From Guyanagaster necrorhizus (Eukaryota > Basidiomycota > Agaricomycetes > Agaricales > Physalacriaceae), in NCBI RefSeq assembly GCF_019112545.1, contig NW_025064880.1, forward strand, positions 1,431,719 to 1,495,718: 64,000 nucleotides of DNA. Reading direction: 5' to 3'. Numbering within the stretch: position 1 is the first letter of the stretch; the number at the start of each line of letters is the position of its first letter. Positions 1 to 12,800 of the stretch are shown piece after piece. The notes below the pieces were generated by a model. The model made no database searches. It was not told the origin of the DNA and was given only the letters and a program-made list of their open reading frames with translations. A program made the position numbers and the translations under genes.

Positions 1-34
1 CGTATGTCGGGTATGTCGATTCTATACGGGAATA

Positions 35-2605
35 TTGGACATTGCATTGACGATAATCATGCCTGTCCAACCAATCTCCAATGAAGACACCGCTATTCAG
101 AACAATCAACGCATTTTCAACACGTACGAAGCGAATCTCCGAGACACAACAAATTACATTGAATTTGCTGGAAAGTTTGCGGTATGGTTGGACTCGGATA
201 GAGCTTTTTATTCTCAAGGGAAACCATCAGTAAAGTCGCGTTCTCATCCATTCTTTGGATGACTGACCGGTTCCTTTGCAGATCATAATGATACTCATGG
301 TACAACGCGTCTACGGGTCATCTGTCTCGTTGTTCTAACTCCAGCAGACGGCGTATAGGACCATCCACCAGACTATCTGCCCTGAGCAAAATTTGAATAT
401 ACCTCTCAACACGGATCCTTACAAGAACCTTCCATTGGTGTCGGCTTACAGACGTCTCATCGAAATCCTGTCCAAATACGTCAAATATTTCCTTAATGAT
501 GCCGTGCTCATGCGTGCGTGCTGTCTTTGTTACGTATCTTTCGTGGGCTGAACTGAGAAACTCATAGCACACGTTCAATTTCTTCTGCATACTGTTGGTA
601 TGCAATTGAACGGAGAAACAAGGCCACCTATTCCTATACAACCTTCTCCGATTGTCCAGCTTCCTCGTGCGCCTATCCAAACTGACCGAGAACCGTCCAG
701 GGCATCAGTAGGTTTTGCTGTGGTTCCCTATTACTCGTGTCTCAATTCTTGGATAGACGTCTATGGCCAGTTCTTCACAGTCTCCGACGCCACTGGCTCT
801 TCCCAAAAAAAAGAGGAATTTAGATTGGCTGATCAAACAGGACTTGGACTGGTATGCAGCCCAAAAATCCTCCGTTCCGAAATCCCAGGGGGATCCTTTT
901 CCGAAGGATGTGCCTGCTAATGAGCCATCATCATCCAAATCACCACTGGCAACCAAAACCGAGACCAGACTTGTTCCTCAGAGCCGTGCATCTCCAGCAG
1001 AAGCGACGCCTGTCCTTCCAAGCGAATCGACATCGACATCTGGAGTGGTTGCTACACCTCAGACTAATACAATTACTCAAGTAGAGACGAAGCCCGTTTC
1101 CCAAAATAATTCTTCGACTGCATCTGGATTTGTCCCAGAAGTCGAGACGAAGCCTGAGGTTTGTAGCAAACAGACTACTTTCAGAGATGCGATTCCACCG
1201 GAATCGAGACCTCTTTCTGAGAATAGCGAAATAACCGACGAGAGAATGGAAGAAGTACTGGAAGTGGGCCAGATACAAGAAGACGTGGCCATGGCTTCTC
1301 CGCAGGTATGATTCCCATAGTCAATTGACACCTTGTTCTAACCGTTACAGGCAATGGACGTTGACGACGACGATGATGAAAGAGAAGAAGTAGCAAACCT
1401 CTTTGACGTACATGAGCTCCTCTCGTTGCTTGAGAAGTTTCTCATTCATATTTCAGCAAGCTTCCGCAAAGATCACCGTGGATACGGACCAAGACCAATT
1501 AGGTTCCATCCGCCATGAAGCTGAGGACTCTGGAATGGAAGATGTAGGAATACGTGCAGGAGAGAAGAATGAAGCAATTCACCAAAGACACGGTGATGAA
1601 CCTTCAAGAATGCCACATGGCCGAAATGAAAATGCACATCCTTCCCGTCACTCGACGCCTGCCGTAATTCCATTTTCTATTTTGATGTAATCATGCTAAA
1701 TTTAAGCATCGTTACAGGACGCGTATAACTCAATGTCGACAGATGCGGCCTCGGATACAAGTTTCGCAGGGAAACCAGCGGGCCCGCGAAATGTTGATGA
1801 GATCGTACCTCAGAATGTGGTCGTGGCATCGCCACCACCGGTAGTTTTACCGGTCAAAGAGGATATAGTGTTGCCCAGCCACGGTAAGCTCGAAATCTGT
1901 CCTTGATGTGAAATAAACCGATATGTGCAAGATGGATTCAATCATAATGCGCTCAGAATCTGGCTTGACCAAGGGAAGAAAGACGCTTTCCAACACAAGT
2001 TCACGATAAATGTCGCTGAGGAGGACTTTGTATACTTCGTAAATTGGAACCGACGGAACAAGAACGCTAGGTACGTCATAGTTGGGATACGGTTGATAAT
2101 CATATATTCTAATGCCTTGATTCAGGGAGGTGGAGAAGAGCAGATGTTTTTCCTTGTGCTGTTACAAAACGGTGGACTTGGCAGCTTTGATAAAGCGGGG
2201 AGCGAGAGGGCTGGAGCTAGTGAACAGCTTGCGTATATCATGGCCTGAGGCCGGAGGGTTGAAATTGCTCGTGACAGTCAATGGACAGCAAAAGATGGTT
2301 CTTCTAGCTCCGCCTACTGTGGTATGTTGAAGAAATTGATTTATATATCTTGTTGTGCTCACAATTTTGTTAAGGTGACGGCTGGGTTACTGGACTTGAC
2401 TTTGTTTCTGCAAGTTGGGCAAAATGAGTTCACTGTTGTTCAAGAGCAGTCCATGACCGAGTACGCGTTAATGGCCTGGGCACATGATCCCACACGGGCC
2501 CAATTGGAGCCTGTGATTGTTAGGCGCAAGCAGGAACAAGACTGGAAGACTGTATTGAATCATTTATCGAGACCTCTGGAGTTGCTTCCTGGCCCGTGGG
2601 ATTGA
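35..2605 (+). CDS. Unrecognised multi-exon protein, 5' end probably outside the window
   Basis: I do not recognise this family. Frames join across short introns into one reading. An N-terminal helical part contains NLPLVSAYRRLIEILSKYVK at about 425-485. After an intron at about 515-567 the reading continues into a Pro-rich linker (RPPIPIQPSPIVQLPRAP, about 620-680). A low-complexity Ser/Thr/Pro/Glu stretch with a basic cluster PKKKRNLDWLIK follows (about 797-835), which could be a nuclear localisation signal. The C-terminal part (about 1925-2605) looks like a folded domain (KLLVTVNGQQKMVLLAPPT, then LDLTLFLQVGQNEFTVVQEQ) and ends PGPWD. The low-complexity middle between two folded ends suggests a nuclear regulatory protein, but this is inference. 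The true start may lie left of base 1, and exon joins near 230-345 are the least certain. Continuity of one gene over the whole span is likely, not proven. Confidence 0.5.
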
Positions 2606-3735
2606 TTTTTGGCAGGATGTTTTGGGAATTTCTTGGAGAATAACTTATAAGACTTGACATTTTCTATACCCTTTGCTTTTGGCGATGTTGTTACCTTTGA
2701 GAGGGAATGTTGTATTACTGACTATCGAGATATGTACGTAAGATCTGTGATCTTGGTGGCCGTACAATACGACCTTTCTTGCTGTTTCAAACGTTGTACA
2801 ATCTTTGGTATTTTTCTTTGGTTACTGTGGGTTTTGAAAGAGATTCTACGTCTCCGGACCTGACATGTTACTGAGACTAACAGAGGCCGTAAACGTGCAG
2901 CTGAAGGTCTACATTTCCTAGATTGCTGCGCACTATTAACAGCAGATATTCTTCCGGTCCGACCGACGATGTTTGGTGAACCTTTCATGGGATACCGAAT
3001 CTGACGATATCTATTCGGATGCTCTGTATTGGATTTTCTTTTGTCTCAGCTATTGGGTATTCATCGTGCTGCTAGCTGCTGCGGTCTCTACGAGAAGTAG
3101 TTCATCGCGGCTGTTCAGAAAAGGAGTTCTGCATTCTTTCCTCCATGGCAAGTGGACCTAGCGGCGTCATTTATGGGACTCCAAGTCATCAATTTAGTCG
3201 AGATGGGTTCCTGCTTGCTTTGAGAATTTTTGCAATCAGAGAATTCCAATGGCAGGATGCTGCGTTGATGGACAGCCAGATCCTTCTCGGGCTGACTTAT
3301 TCTCCCTGGGGCTGCAAACGTCTGTTTGCATCTCGACCATGCAGATTTTTGTTTTCAGATTGCTACTTGATTTTCTGTTCCGAATTATACGATTACGTTC
3401 AGCGCCGCAAAGCATTAAAGTGTTCGTTTCCGAACGAGTTGTACAGTGTAATTAACCCACGGCGTCCACTGAAGAGTCACGAGGGCCGGCAGTTTCAGAA
3501 TTGCCGTTGTATTTTTTTTCCCCGTAACTTGCCTCTTCCCTTCACAATGGGCACCGAGCGCGAATGACAGCCATTGTTCCTCATTGGCATGTTTATCAAG
3601 GCACTGACGGTTCCTGTTGTTCTCTGACCATCATCTTCGACCTCTCCTGGTGCTCGACGGCATAGCCTCTTCTGTCTATCATTTTCCCAGCTGCACCACC
3701 TTGCCCTCTTACCCCGTATACATACCGTCTGTTCC
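2606..3735. other. Intergenic stretch without a recognised gene
   Basis: Between the first gene and the phosphodiesterase. Open frames of up to 140 codons occur at 3145-3567, but they have no recognisable domain and a composition unlike the neighbouring coding exons, and no spliced model could be built. Treated as non-coding flank. Confidence 0.5.
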
Positions 3736-3740
3736 TGCCA

Positions 3741-3747
3741 TATATAA
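3741..3747 (+). promoter_or_regulatory. TATA-like box of the cAMP phosphodiesterase gene
   Basis: The sequence TATATAA lies 42 bases before the ATG at 3789, in a pyrimidine-rich leader. The position fits a core promoter element with a short 5' UTR. Seen in sequence; function inferred. Confidence 0.4.
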
Positions 3748-3788
3748 GCCTTCGTGGCTCACGAAATTCTCGTCCTTCGTTTGCACCT

Positions 3789-5132
3789 ATGCCTGCCTTT
3801 GACATGGTCGTCGTGGGCTGTGGAGGCGGTCCAGACGAGACGAATTTATCCGCGTATGTCCTGGTCGTCACGTCGACATCGACAGCGCTCAACTCCTTCT
3901 CTTTGTGCAGTTATCTCTTCAAACCATACGATTCATGTTGGGAGGACGGTATCATTGCTTTGGAGGCTGGTACGTATTCTGTTCCCTGTATTGTCCAACC
4001 CGACCTCTAAATGCACTTCAGGTTCAGGACAAGGTACCCTCAGGCACATTCTCCAGGAGACGCCTGCGCTCTTCAACTCGGACCGAGATCAGGGTCCGTA
4101 TTCCGTTGCCAAGATCTACTCTTATGTCCGGTCTGTTCCCGTTCACTTCTTTCACGTATTCCTACTCATTATCCTTAGGTGCTTTCTCATTACCCATGCT
4201 CATCTGGATCACGTCAACAGTCTTGTTATATCTGCCGGATCGCTCTCTGGTCCTCGAAAACAGGTTTATGCAACCCGCCAAACATTACTCGGCTTGGAGG
4301 GCATTTTTAATGGCCGCCTCTGGCCTAATTTGGCATCATGGAAGGACGACGACGACGACGACGACGACGAGAACAAGCTGCTTTACAAGGAGTGAGTGTT
4401 CAGGCATCTTTCATTCATGAAAATTTGGCTAATGTTGCTACGCCAGTTTGCCTTTGGATTTACCATCTGAGGCATACCACACCATATTTCCCTCCGTTTC
4501 CGTACGCACCTTCCTGCTGAATCACGGTCTCGATGAATCCAAGGCTGTATATCAATCGTCGGCATTCTTCATCCGTCATGACACGTTCAAAAAAGAGTTT
4601 CTCTTTTTCGGTGATGTCGAACCAGACAGCATTGCCAAAAAAGCTCAGAACAAGCAAGTCTGGAAAGAAGCGGCTCTAAAGATACCAGAAGTACTATCTA
4701 CTATATTCATCGAATGCTCTTGGGAGAAGGGACGTCCAACCGATTTGCTGTTTGGGCATCTCAGTCCCGAGCATCTCGTTGACGAACTAGAGTCGTTGGC
4801 TAAGGAAGTGGAGGCGGTTAATTCTCGGAAGGCTTATACCTCAGGCTCAGACGGTTCGCCACAGCGGAAGAAACAAAAGAGGAACACCGTAGACACCGGC
4901 GCCAGGGGGGCTTTGAACGGCGTTCGTGTGTATATCATCCATTGCAAAGACGTCATGGATGGTACACAGAATCCTAGAGCTAGGATTGTTGACGAAGTGA
5001 AAAAACTTATTGAACCGAAGGGGTTAGGACTTCAGATCTTCGCTGCAGAACAGGGTATGCGTATCAGTGAGTGCTTCCCTCCTACTGATCCAGGCGTCAT
5101 GGCTCAATGTATTTGATCATCTAGTCTTATGA
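3789..5132 (+). CDS. PDE1: Class II (low-affinity) 3',5'-cyclic-nucleotide phosphodiesterase
   Basis: Hydrolyses cAMP to AMP and so damps cAMP/PKA signalling. The diagnostic class II metal-binding signature HAHLDHVNSLVISAG is encoded in exon 4, after an N-terminal VVGCGGGPDETNLSAY strand and DDGIIALEAGSGQG-like segment, the normal order for a metallo-beta-lactamase-type phosphodiesterase. Exons: 3789-3853, 3911-3969, 4022-4130, 4179-4391, 4447-5066, 5125-5132; they total 1074 nt, giving 357 residues. The later part contains ECSWEKGRPTDLLFGHLSPE and a C-terminal IFAAEQGMRI, both typical. If the last intron is not used, the frame reads on to a stop at 5116. Exon 4 carries an in-frame run of eight Asp codons soon after the active-site helix, absent from most relatives I know; a second low-complexity basic insert (QRKKQKRN) lies near residue 265. 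Confidence 0.93.
4345..4368 (+). repeat. (GAC)8 coding microsatellite in PDE1
   Basis: Eight uninterrupted GAC triplets encode eight Asp followed by Glu. The frame is kept. Trinucleotide tracts of this kind expand or contract by slippage, so length variation between strains is expected. Confidence 0.9.
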
Positions 5133-5889
5133 ATGTCACGATAGACCAATACACATTTTGAACTGCTATATATCCCCTTCGAATTGAATAGCAAGTAGTT
5201 ATTGATCCTAGTTTTGTATTTCTAGCCTTGATGTATCCTTAGTCATTTCGACTCTTTGAACAAGTTTACCTACCGTATTATCATTCACTCACTAGCCTGA
5301 TATCCCCTCAGATTTCCCAGCGAATTCAATTGCGAGTGTATAGAAATGTGAATTGAACATCTCGAGATCGTTTTACCACGCAGGCACCGGATTAATATCA
5401 ATGGCTTGAATGTTTCATGAACGCCACAACTCGATAGGTGTTGGACTGGTCGGCGGTAGTTCAGGATGATGCCCATCTTGATTGTGAAATTCTTCTCATC
5501 CTGGATTTACTACGCTTACCAAGCGACATGCAAAAATTAACTCTCGTTACGACGGTAACGCTTCTCTGCGACGACGTTCAACATATTTTCCCCCTTAGTA
5601 TTTATCTAGCTAGCCATTTCACAGCTAAGGACCATCAACTCCGACGGGTTTCTTCATCACCAGCACCGAGTGCAGCGTTCAACAAAATCCGTCATAACAA
5701 GTCATGATCAAAGAACGATACATATAAGAGTGACAAATAGTAAAAAAAGTAAAAGTAAAGAGAAGTAACACTATGTAACAGAGACACAAACTCCCGTCCT
5801 TCAGAGTGCTATAATCGTAACCAAATCTATTAGCAGATGCTATGGGGCGTTATATTCCACCATTGAAAGCAATGAGAGCAAAAAGGTTG
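5133..5889. other. Intergenic region between convergent genes
   Basis: Lies between the 3' end of PDE1 and the 3' end of striatin. AT-rich stretches such as the A/T run near 5735-5760 suit 3' UTRs and polyadenylation. No gene seen. Confidence 0.5.
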
Positions 5890-8760
5890 TTACGACGATG
5901 CGTATAGTTTTATTACCCCATCTGCACCAGCACTCGCCATGAAAGGAAGAGATGGATGGAATTCGACATCGAGGACACCCTCGCGAGCCTTTTCCCGATG
6001 TGCTGTTATCTCCTGAACACATGCTCGGGATCCCAATAAATCCCAGAATCGAATAGAACAGTCATGACTACCGGAAACGAGCGAAAAGCCTGCGGGATCG
6101 ATGGCTAGGGATGTCACAGAGTCCAAGTGGGCAAGCATAGAGTGTGTGCATTGACCTGAGATATATATTATAAGGGACTGTCCGATAATATATACATCGA
6201 TGGGCACATACCTGTGGTGATGTCGAAGATCCTGAAATACTTGTCTTCGTGGGCTGTGACCAGTAGTGACAGGGTTGGATGTGAGGCTATCCGATTGATC
6301 TGTGTCGAAACAGTCCCATCTGTTGAATTGTGAAATCAGATCATTTCAGACGAAGTGACAGAGATTTCCTACCATATGTGCTGTCACTCTGTAGTCGGGA
6401 CACTTCCTTCCCTGTTTCGATTTCAAAGATCTTAACAACCGCGTTTTGATAAGCAACAGCGACCTTTTTCAGGTCGGACTTCAGTGCCTCGACTGCCGTG
6501 GCCCCGAACTCAGCGTCATCTTGAAGCCCATCGCTACTTGTGGTCTCTAAGCCAGACCAGCCCCAGGTCAGCTTCAGGCGACCACCACCAGTCTGCCTGC
6601 TAACATCCCACACTTTTACGACACCTTCGGCACCACAGCTTATGAGAGTTGTTTCGTCCCGAACGAGTGCTAGATCCCATACTGCGTCCGTATGTCCAAT
6701 TAACTCGCCTCTGGAGCGCGTCTCATCGTATGGAGCGTATGTCGTGTGCGACGCCGGAGGTAGCGCCCACACACGTATTGATGAATCCAATGACGCTGAA
6801 TATAGTAGACGTTTTGATGGTGAATGTATTAGGCGTGTGATCGCTGCAGAATGTCCACGAAGGGTAAGCTGAGGCTCGACCTCCGTAGTTGGCCGCGCAC
6901 TTTGTGTTTAAAAAATCAAGGCCGCATGAGTGTCAGGAGACGAGATGGTGATGAACACAGACGCACGCAGATGATGCTAGCCCAGCGACATCCATTCGCC
7001 ATATCTTTACCGTGCAGTCGTCGCCTCCGGTGGCTAGACACAATTCCGCGGGATGGAATGCAAGAGCTCGTACCGCATCCAGGTGACTGCAACAAGATCA
7101 GTCTCTCTGATAAAGGCGGGCTTTTTTACGCGTACTTTCTCAGTGTTCGTTTCACCTTCCAGGTCTTGTTTCCTTCGCCTTCGCCGACCTCTGTTGACTC
7201 TTCATCCTCAACGTCGCCGTCCTCCTCCTTCAATTCTTCTTCTTCCAGGTTTCTTCGATCCCATAGATTTCCATTGCCATTTTGGCCCTCTCTGGAAAGT
7301 CTAGCTTGTTCAGAGGCTTCATGTGAAAGCCGAAGTTTCTCCTTCCACTCCCCAGCGTCATCTGGCCGGAATATGGCAGTGAGCTGTCGGGGCTCGGACT
7401 CCACTTCCTGGTCGCTTTCATTTCGTGTTGGGAGAAGGGAGGTTGGAGGTAGTGAGGGACCGGCAGCCTGCGGTGAAGGCTGGGGCACAGAAGAGGGAGG
7501 CGAAATATGCTGTGGGAGTATTCCAGTCCCAACAGGGTTATTACGTTCGAGAGGGGGTATCTGTGGCCCTGAGGTTGCTGGTGCAGAGGAAGGACCGGAC
7601 ATGAGATTGATGCCGTTCAGAAGATTACCGCCTTCTGAGGGGAGTATTTTTCGTGGCCGCCCGTTGTATGGAATCTGATCAAAAGAAGGAACGTTCGGTA
7701 AGGAAAGTGGCATGGTTGGATTGTTCAGTAGAGGCCGGTTGGGAAGTGGGTTCATTGCCTGAGGTGATGTTAGGTACGAAATTTCCTGAAGACATCTGGG
7801 AATCATATATGAGTACGAGTGCTCTAAAGGGTTTCAGTAATGCTACACACTGCTTCAAATATTCTCTACTGCGCGCTCTGCTCTTAGGATCACGTCCAGG
7901 CGGTGGCTTTCCAAGGCCAGCGGTTGAGGTTCCAGCTGAGGGTCCATTGGCCCAATTTGAACCACCCCATGACACTGGCCTTCCGGAAGTGCCGACTGAC
8001 GGTGCACCGTTGGGAAGGCGAGTATCTGGCAACGGAGAGTCTAGCATAGATCCATAGGGTCAGAAAGAGACGAATTAAACACGCAACGTGCGCACCGTCA
8101 CTCCTTGGTGAACTACCGCTGCTTTCCTCCTTGTGGCTTTGGGCGTCCTCTTTTTGGGAAGACGAGATTGTCTGGCTCTGAAGAATAGCTAGTTTCGATG
8201 AGGGTACGGATTGAGAGGAAGAACTGGAGAGCTGTTTGGAGCTGGAAAGAGAATCCGAAAAATTGAATACTACGCGAGTGAGCAGGACAGCAGCTGAACT
8301 GACCGTTCCAGTCGCAAGGCATATTCGAGCATTCTGATACGACGCATAAGGTCGAGCTTCACATTATCGAAGGAACGTCGTTCGCCCTCTAGCAGAGCAA
8401 TTCTTGCCTATGGGAGAGGTGAGAAACGCGCCAAAAAAGACACGACCGCCAACGCACCCGCATTTCTGCTCGTTCAATCTCCCATTCATTACGGTCACGT
8501 TCATATCTCCTCCATTCTGTCTGCAAAAAGTGCAGCACACTTGAAAGCGTATAATCCTGGCCATTCTGGGGAGGCGGCGGCGGAATGGAATTCTGAGGCC
8601 CTTGCTGTTGCTGCTGTTGTTGGACAGACTGCTGCTGCTGGCTCTGCTGCTGGTTATTAGGCTGGAGACCTTGCAAAGGACCCAACATGGGAAGTTGAAT
8701 ATAATGAGGGACGGAGGTGGACGAGATATTCTGAGGTGGAGGTGTGATTTTCGAATCCAT
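5890..8760 (-). CDS. Striatin-family WD40 scaffold (STRIPAK complex)
   Basis: Scaffold that holds PP2A, GCK-type kinases and partner proteins in the STRIPAK complex; the Sordaria homologue PRO11 is needed for hyphal fusion and fruiting-body development. Reading from 8760 leftwards: a Pro/Gln-rich N-terminus with Gln runs (about 8600-8660), then the conserved striatin block [20 protein letters not shown] and, after an intron at about 8410-8455, a coiled coil ([19 protein letters not shown]). A long Ser/Pro linker follows (about 7680-8050), then an acidic stretch ([16 protein letters not shown], near 7215-7245). The C-terminal beta-propeller repeats include [41 protein letters not shown] and [13 protein letters not shown] before the stop at 5890. 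Domain order and length agree with fungal striatins. Exon edges within the linker are approximate. Confidence 0.9.
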
Positions 8761-9173
8761 GCATCAGTCAAACAGTGCCAAACCCGGCGACCACCTCGAC
8801 CGAGTCGTTGGACCACGATAATTCGAACGACTAGTTGTCGTTCTCCAACGATAAATAATTAGCTTGTCGAACAAGTCGACGAAGCACCATGCAAAATTAA
8901 GTAGAAATGTGCGCATGTCACTGTATTTGGAGTGGCGCTATCGTCTGTCCAAATTTTTCGGTTCGAGCTCTCATGTCCATGCAGATGGCAAAGTATGGAA
9001 TGAAATACAACAAGCATGACTCAGTGACGAAAATTTACAAGTCTACAGGTAAGCTGACACTTCATATCTGTCTCAAGAATAGCAACGATGCCATCCGCTA
9101 ACGTTTACTTCTTGCCAGACCTTTGGACAGGATCAGTACATGTTTTACGGCGGACAGATTACTCGAGGTATGC
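8761..9173. other. Intergenic region between striatin and TMA7
   Basis: Upstream of the minus-strand striatin start and downstream of the TMA7 stop. Open frames here are short and unrecognised; nothing further seen. Confidence 0.45.
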
Positions 9174-9520
9174 TCACTTCTTGATGCCACCGCCGGGGGC
9201 TCCACCTGGACATTATTATTATGTTAGAGATGAAATTTCAACTTCATTCCATTCGTACGGACCTTTCAGTGCTGAAATTATTGATGTCAGAATCCTTAAG
9301 CAGATGTCAACATTCAATAGCAACATACCTTTGTCGCGAGCAGCTTTCAAAGCCTCTGCTTCAGCCTTCTTCTTTTCCTTGAAGGCAATCTCATCCTCGG
9401 TTTCCTCTTTCTTTTCCTTCTTAGGTGCCTGGACTGTGCGTCAATGATAAAGAACATGCATTTTTACAGCACCTTAATCACCTTGAGAGGTTTGAGCTTT
9501 CCACCTTGTCTGCCTGACAT
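9174..9520 (-). CDS. TMA7: Translation machinery-associated protein 7 (TMA7/CCDC72 family)
   Basis: Small basic protein that co-purifies with ribosomes in yeast. Too split to appear as a long open frame; found by reading the minus strand. Exons: 9482-9520 (MSGRQGGKLKPLK), 9329-9428 (APKKEKKEETEDEIAFKEKK onward to ARDK), 9263-9271 (nine bases, completing ALK) and 9174-9205 (GGAPGGGIKK, stop). They total 180 nt, giving 59 residues, close to the usual length of about 64. The N-terminus and the APKK..DEIAFKEK block match the family closely, and the Gly-rich GGGIKK end is typical. Each joint keeps the frame, and all three introns have GT-AG ends. The start is fixed by the invariant MSGRQGGKLKPLK. 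It is transcribed divergently from the secreted hydrolase gene at 9884. Confidence 0.92.
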
Positions 9521-9883
9521 TGCTATCCAAATACAAGAGGCGACGAATCGATAAAAGCTTCTGCAACGAAGAGGACAGCATTTCGGCACGCATCCGGAAG
9601 GCTGCACGTGTTCAGGTGGCTATACATAGAAACAGCGGTAATTCGATGCAAATGGAGTGAAAAATGGATCGGGAGTTTGTCAGAAATTGATATTTATACT
9701 GAACACTAGGACCTAATAAATAGACCATATTGAATTTTTTCGCAGACATGAATTTCTTATCCGCTGGAACATCCTCGTTCAAAGTGCGGTCGTGGTATTA
9801 TACTATGTTAATCCGAAAATCTAAAATCGGTGAAACCGGGCCTATGTCCCGGAATGTGAATTGAACTTCTCTCTTTGACGGAA
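9521..9883. other. Divergent promoter region between TMA7 and the secreted hydrolase
   Basis: 363 bases separating two divergent starts, so it should hold both promoters. No specific motif could be assigned. Confidence 0.45.
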
Positions 9884-12800
9884 ATGGTGCGATGCTCAGT
9901 GTACTCATTCGCCGTCTTTTGTTTTGCCAGCGCGATGTCGGCATATGCTGATGGACAAAGTGCCTTCACCTCTGAATCCAGATGGAATGTCGAGGTTTCA
10001 AAACATTGGGATGTGAGCGTCCAGGATCGAATTCTTTCCGTAGTTATCACACACATCTTACCACTCAACTTGAAGGTTCTAGGTCCTTTCCCAATACAAG
10101 CCAGAGAACAACACTTTATCTCTCCTTCTTTTCCTTTGAATCGTAAGTGTCTTTGATGTGTCAACACGAGCATTGGGACTGAATTATGTCTAGTGTCAGA
10201 GCCGATTGATCTCGACAAGACTTGGCCATCATCTTATGCAAATGGCGGTAGGGTTACGTGGAGTTTCGCAATTCTCGAAGATAATGGTGAACTCGAAATA
10301 TCGTTTCCAGACATAAGGTAAGGGTGACATACTTGTTTATCAGCAACACCTTGACAGTGCCATGGAAGGTGGGAATCCCTCCGTGCAACAGAGGGGTGGG
10401 CTGCATTGCAACATCACGCTGTGCTTCGCTCTACGCTGACGGTACACCCACCCTTAAATCCTTCGAAGTCGACTCCTGTTCCGCGGCTGCTCGTACAACT
10501 CATTCAAGGGTCTTATTTTACCATTCTGCCCAAGAGCGGGAGAAGAGAACCTCGATGGTACTCTGGAAATATCTATGCAATGGAACGGGCGCTACCGCAG
10601 GAAGTTCCTCTGCCTACAACCCCGTCGAATGATTCTGCGACCCAATACGACATCTTCTTAAGTGGAGATTACGAGATCAGATTGTTCGGAGACCCACATA
10701 GTCAAGGTCGCAAAATCCCTGTCCAAAGTATCAGTATTTCCGTGAAATTTGATGATGCACTTGCCAGTGTAGTTCGAGAGTCTACACAAGATGTCGTGTG
10801 CAATTTCGTGGATAGCTTTGCTTTTGGAGACGCCATTGGCATCGGGTTGCGAAGCGTCCACGGCTGGTGGACCGTTACAAATGTATCAACAGATCCCTCC
10901 TCGGTAAATGAGTTTTCTAGTCATTATTACTGTCTTACATTTCGTCAGGGCTTGTTTTTGACTCTTGTACGACCTACTCGAATAGTAGAAGGACAAACCC
11001 GTATTGTCCCGGTCCGTATAACCCAGACGCGTCCTTTTAGCCAGGCATCTATTGACCTAAAGCTTACACTGACATCAGGCGCTTCCGAGATAGTAACAAT
11101 CGAATCGCTACCAGTGGACCAACTCTCTGGTTGGACGGAGTCGGTGTATTCACCTATCAAAGGGACCTATTTCTATGCTAGATCGATGCCAACTGTTTTT
11201 ACCGCGCTGCCGCCCAGATATTCTGGACCTCCAAAACCTCCTATATTGGCTCTTCGTACGTCTTAACTATCACTATCGGCTAGATTGCTCAAAGGACATT
11301 GTGAAGATGGTGCTGGTGTTGACATCGTGGAGCAGCCGTTCTGGGCTGATGCCTTGCCTCGAAACTCGTATTCATGGTTTGTTATTCCGACGGGAAGGAC
11401 GTCGTGGGTACGTAAAGTTAATGACGCCGTCTCTTTGTTATTCACTATTACCGTGTAGGGACTTGATTGGCACGGGCCTAGTACTAAAGACGCTTGGGCG
11501 TCTCTTTATGCCCTGGCCACAATTCTGGCAGCTAATAGAGCATGGCTTCCTTGGAAGCTTGACCAGAATATCCCTGTAATCGTACTGGGACACTCCAACG
11601 GGGGTCAGGGTGCTTGGTACGTTGCATCGAGGTACCCCGATAGGGTTCTTGGAAGTCAGTACATTTCTTTCGAGCAACAGTACTCTGGGCCTTACTAGCA
11701 TACATGCAGTTATTCCAGCCGCCGCGTACATCAAGTCTCAGTCATACGTCCCTCTGACGCTCTCGAGGTAAGTTTTTTACATCCAACGCGGTTTATACCA
11801 CTTACAAAGTCGCTCAGATCTGCCCGCTTTATTGACCCCATTCTGCTCTCTATATTAGAAACATCATTAACACCCGATAACAATGATTTGTTCTTAACGA
11901 ACTTGGTTGATACTCCTGTCCTTGCGGTTCATGGGTATGACTATTATTTGTATTTCGGCCGAGTGTCAAGTGCTCACTACCGGGTAGAGGCAATGACGAC
12001 AACGTTCCTGTTTGGCATAGTAGAGAATCAGCCGGCATTTTGGAGAACTGGAATCCGGCTGCCAACGTAGCGTTCGTGTTCCTGCATGCGCATTTGTCTC
12101 TGCCCCTTATGGCTTGTAGATATCGCGAGGACGCTGGTCAAGGCCATTGGTATTCCACAGTGTTCAACAATACTCAGGTTACGGCCTTCATAGACGACCT
12201 GATTGCGTCTTATCCTGCCGCTATAATATCCTCTAGCAAGTTCATGTTAACTGTGTCAATCCCTGCGGAGAGCGGCTCTTTGCACGGGTGGCGTATTGTT
12301 GCTTTGACTATTCCGGGGAGGTATCCTAAACCATTTTCTTTTCATACCAACGTTCTTGACAGTAGTTTAGGTTAGGACGACTCCGTGTAGAGCGTGCAAG
12401 TGATCTAGCCGTCAGAGTGTACACTTCAAATCTGCAACGGTTTTCAGTCGACACCACCATATACAATACTTCGAACGTCTATATAGACAACTCAAAGGTG
12501 TATATCGATAAAGACAAAGCAGGGATCATACATTTTGAAGCCGTAGAGCCCAAAGTGTGGAAGGTTAATGCTACTTGCTGTGTTTGTCCTTCGTAACTCA
12601 CCACACACATAGACGTCGACACAAAGCGGGACACAACTATCAGGGCGCATGCAGACCGTCTTGTCATCAAATGGTCCCCTCGTACTCGTGATACCGGACG
12701 ACACTGACACCTACCGTCAAGAGTTTTCAGTCGCACAACGCATCGCCCATGATTTGGGGCTCTATCATCGGCTGGATACAGAGATAATACGAAGCTCGGA

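Noticed and set aside
318..680. 120-codon minus-strand frame opposite the first gene
   Set aside because: The plus strand over the same bases joins into the longer spliced gene with sensible introns; the minus frame is taken as its shadow.
3145..3567. 140-codon plus-strand frame downstream of the first gene
   Set aside because: No domain, unusual composition, no flanking exon that would extend it, and no homologue recognised.
8600..8660. CAG/CTG-type repeats as a separate repeat element
   Set aside because: They encode interrupted Gln runs in the striatin N-terminus and are short and impure.
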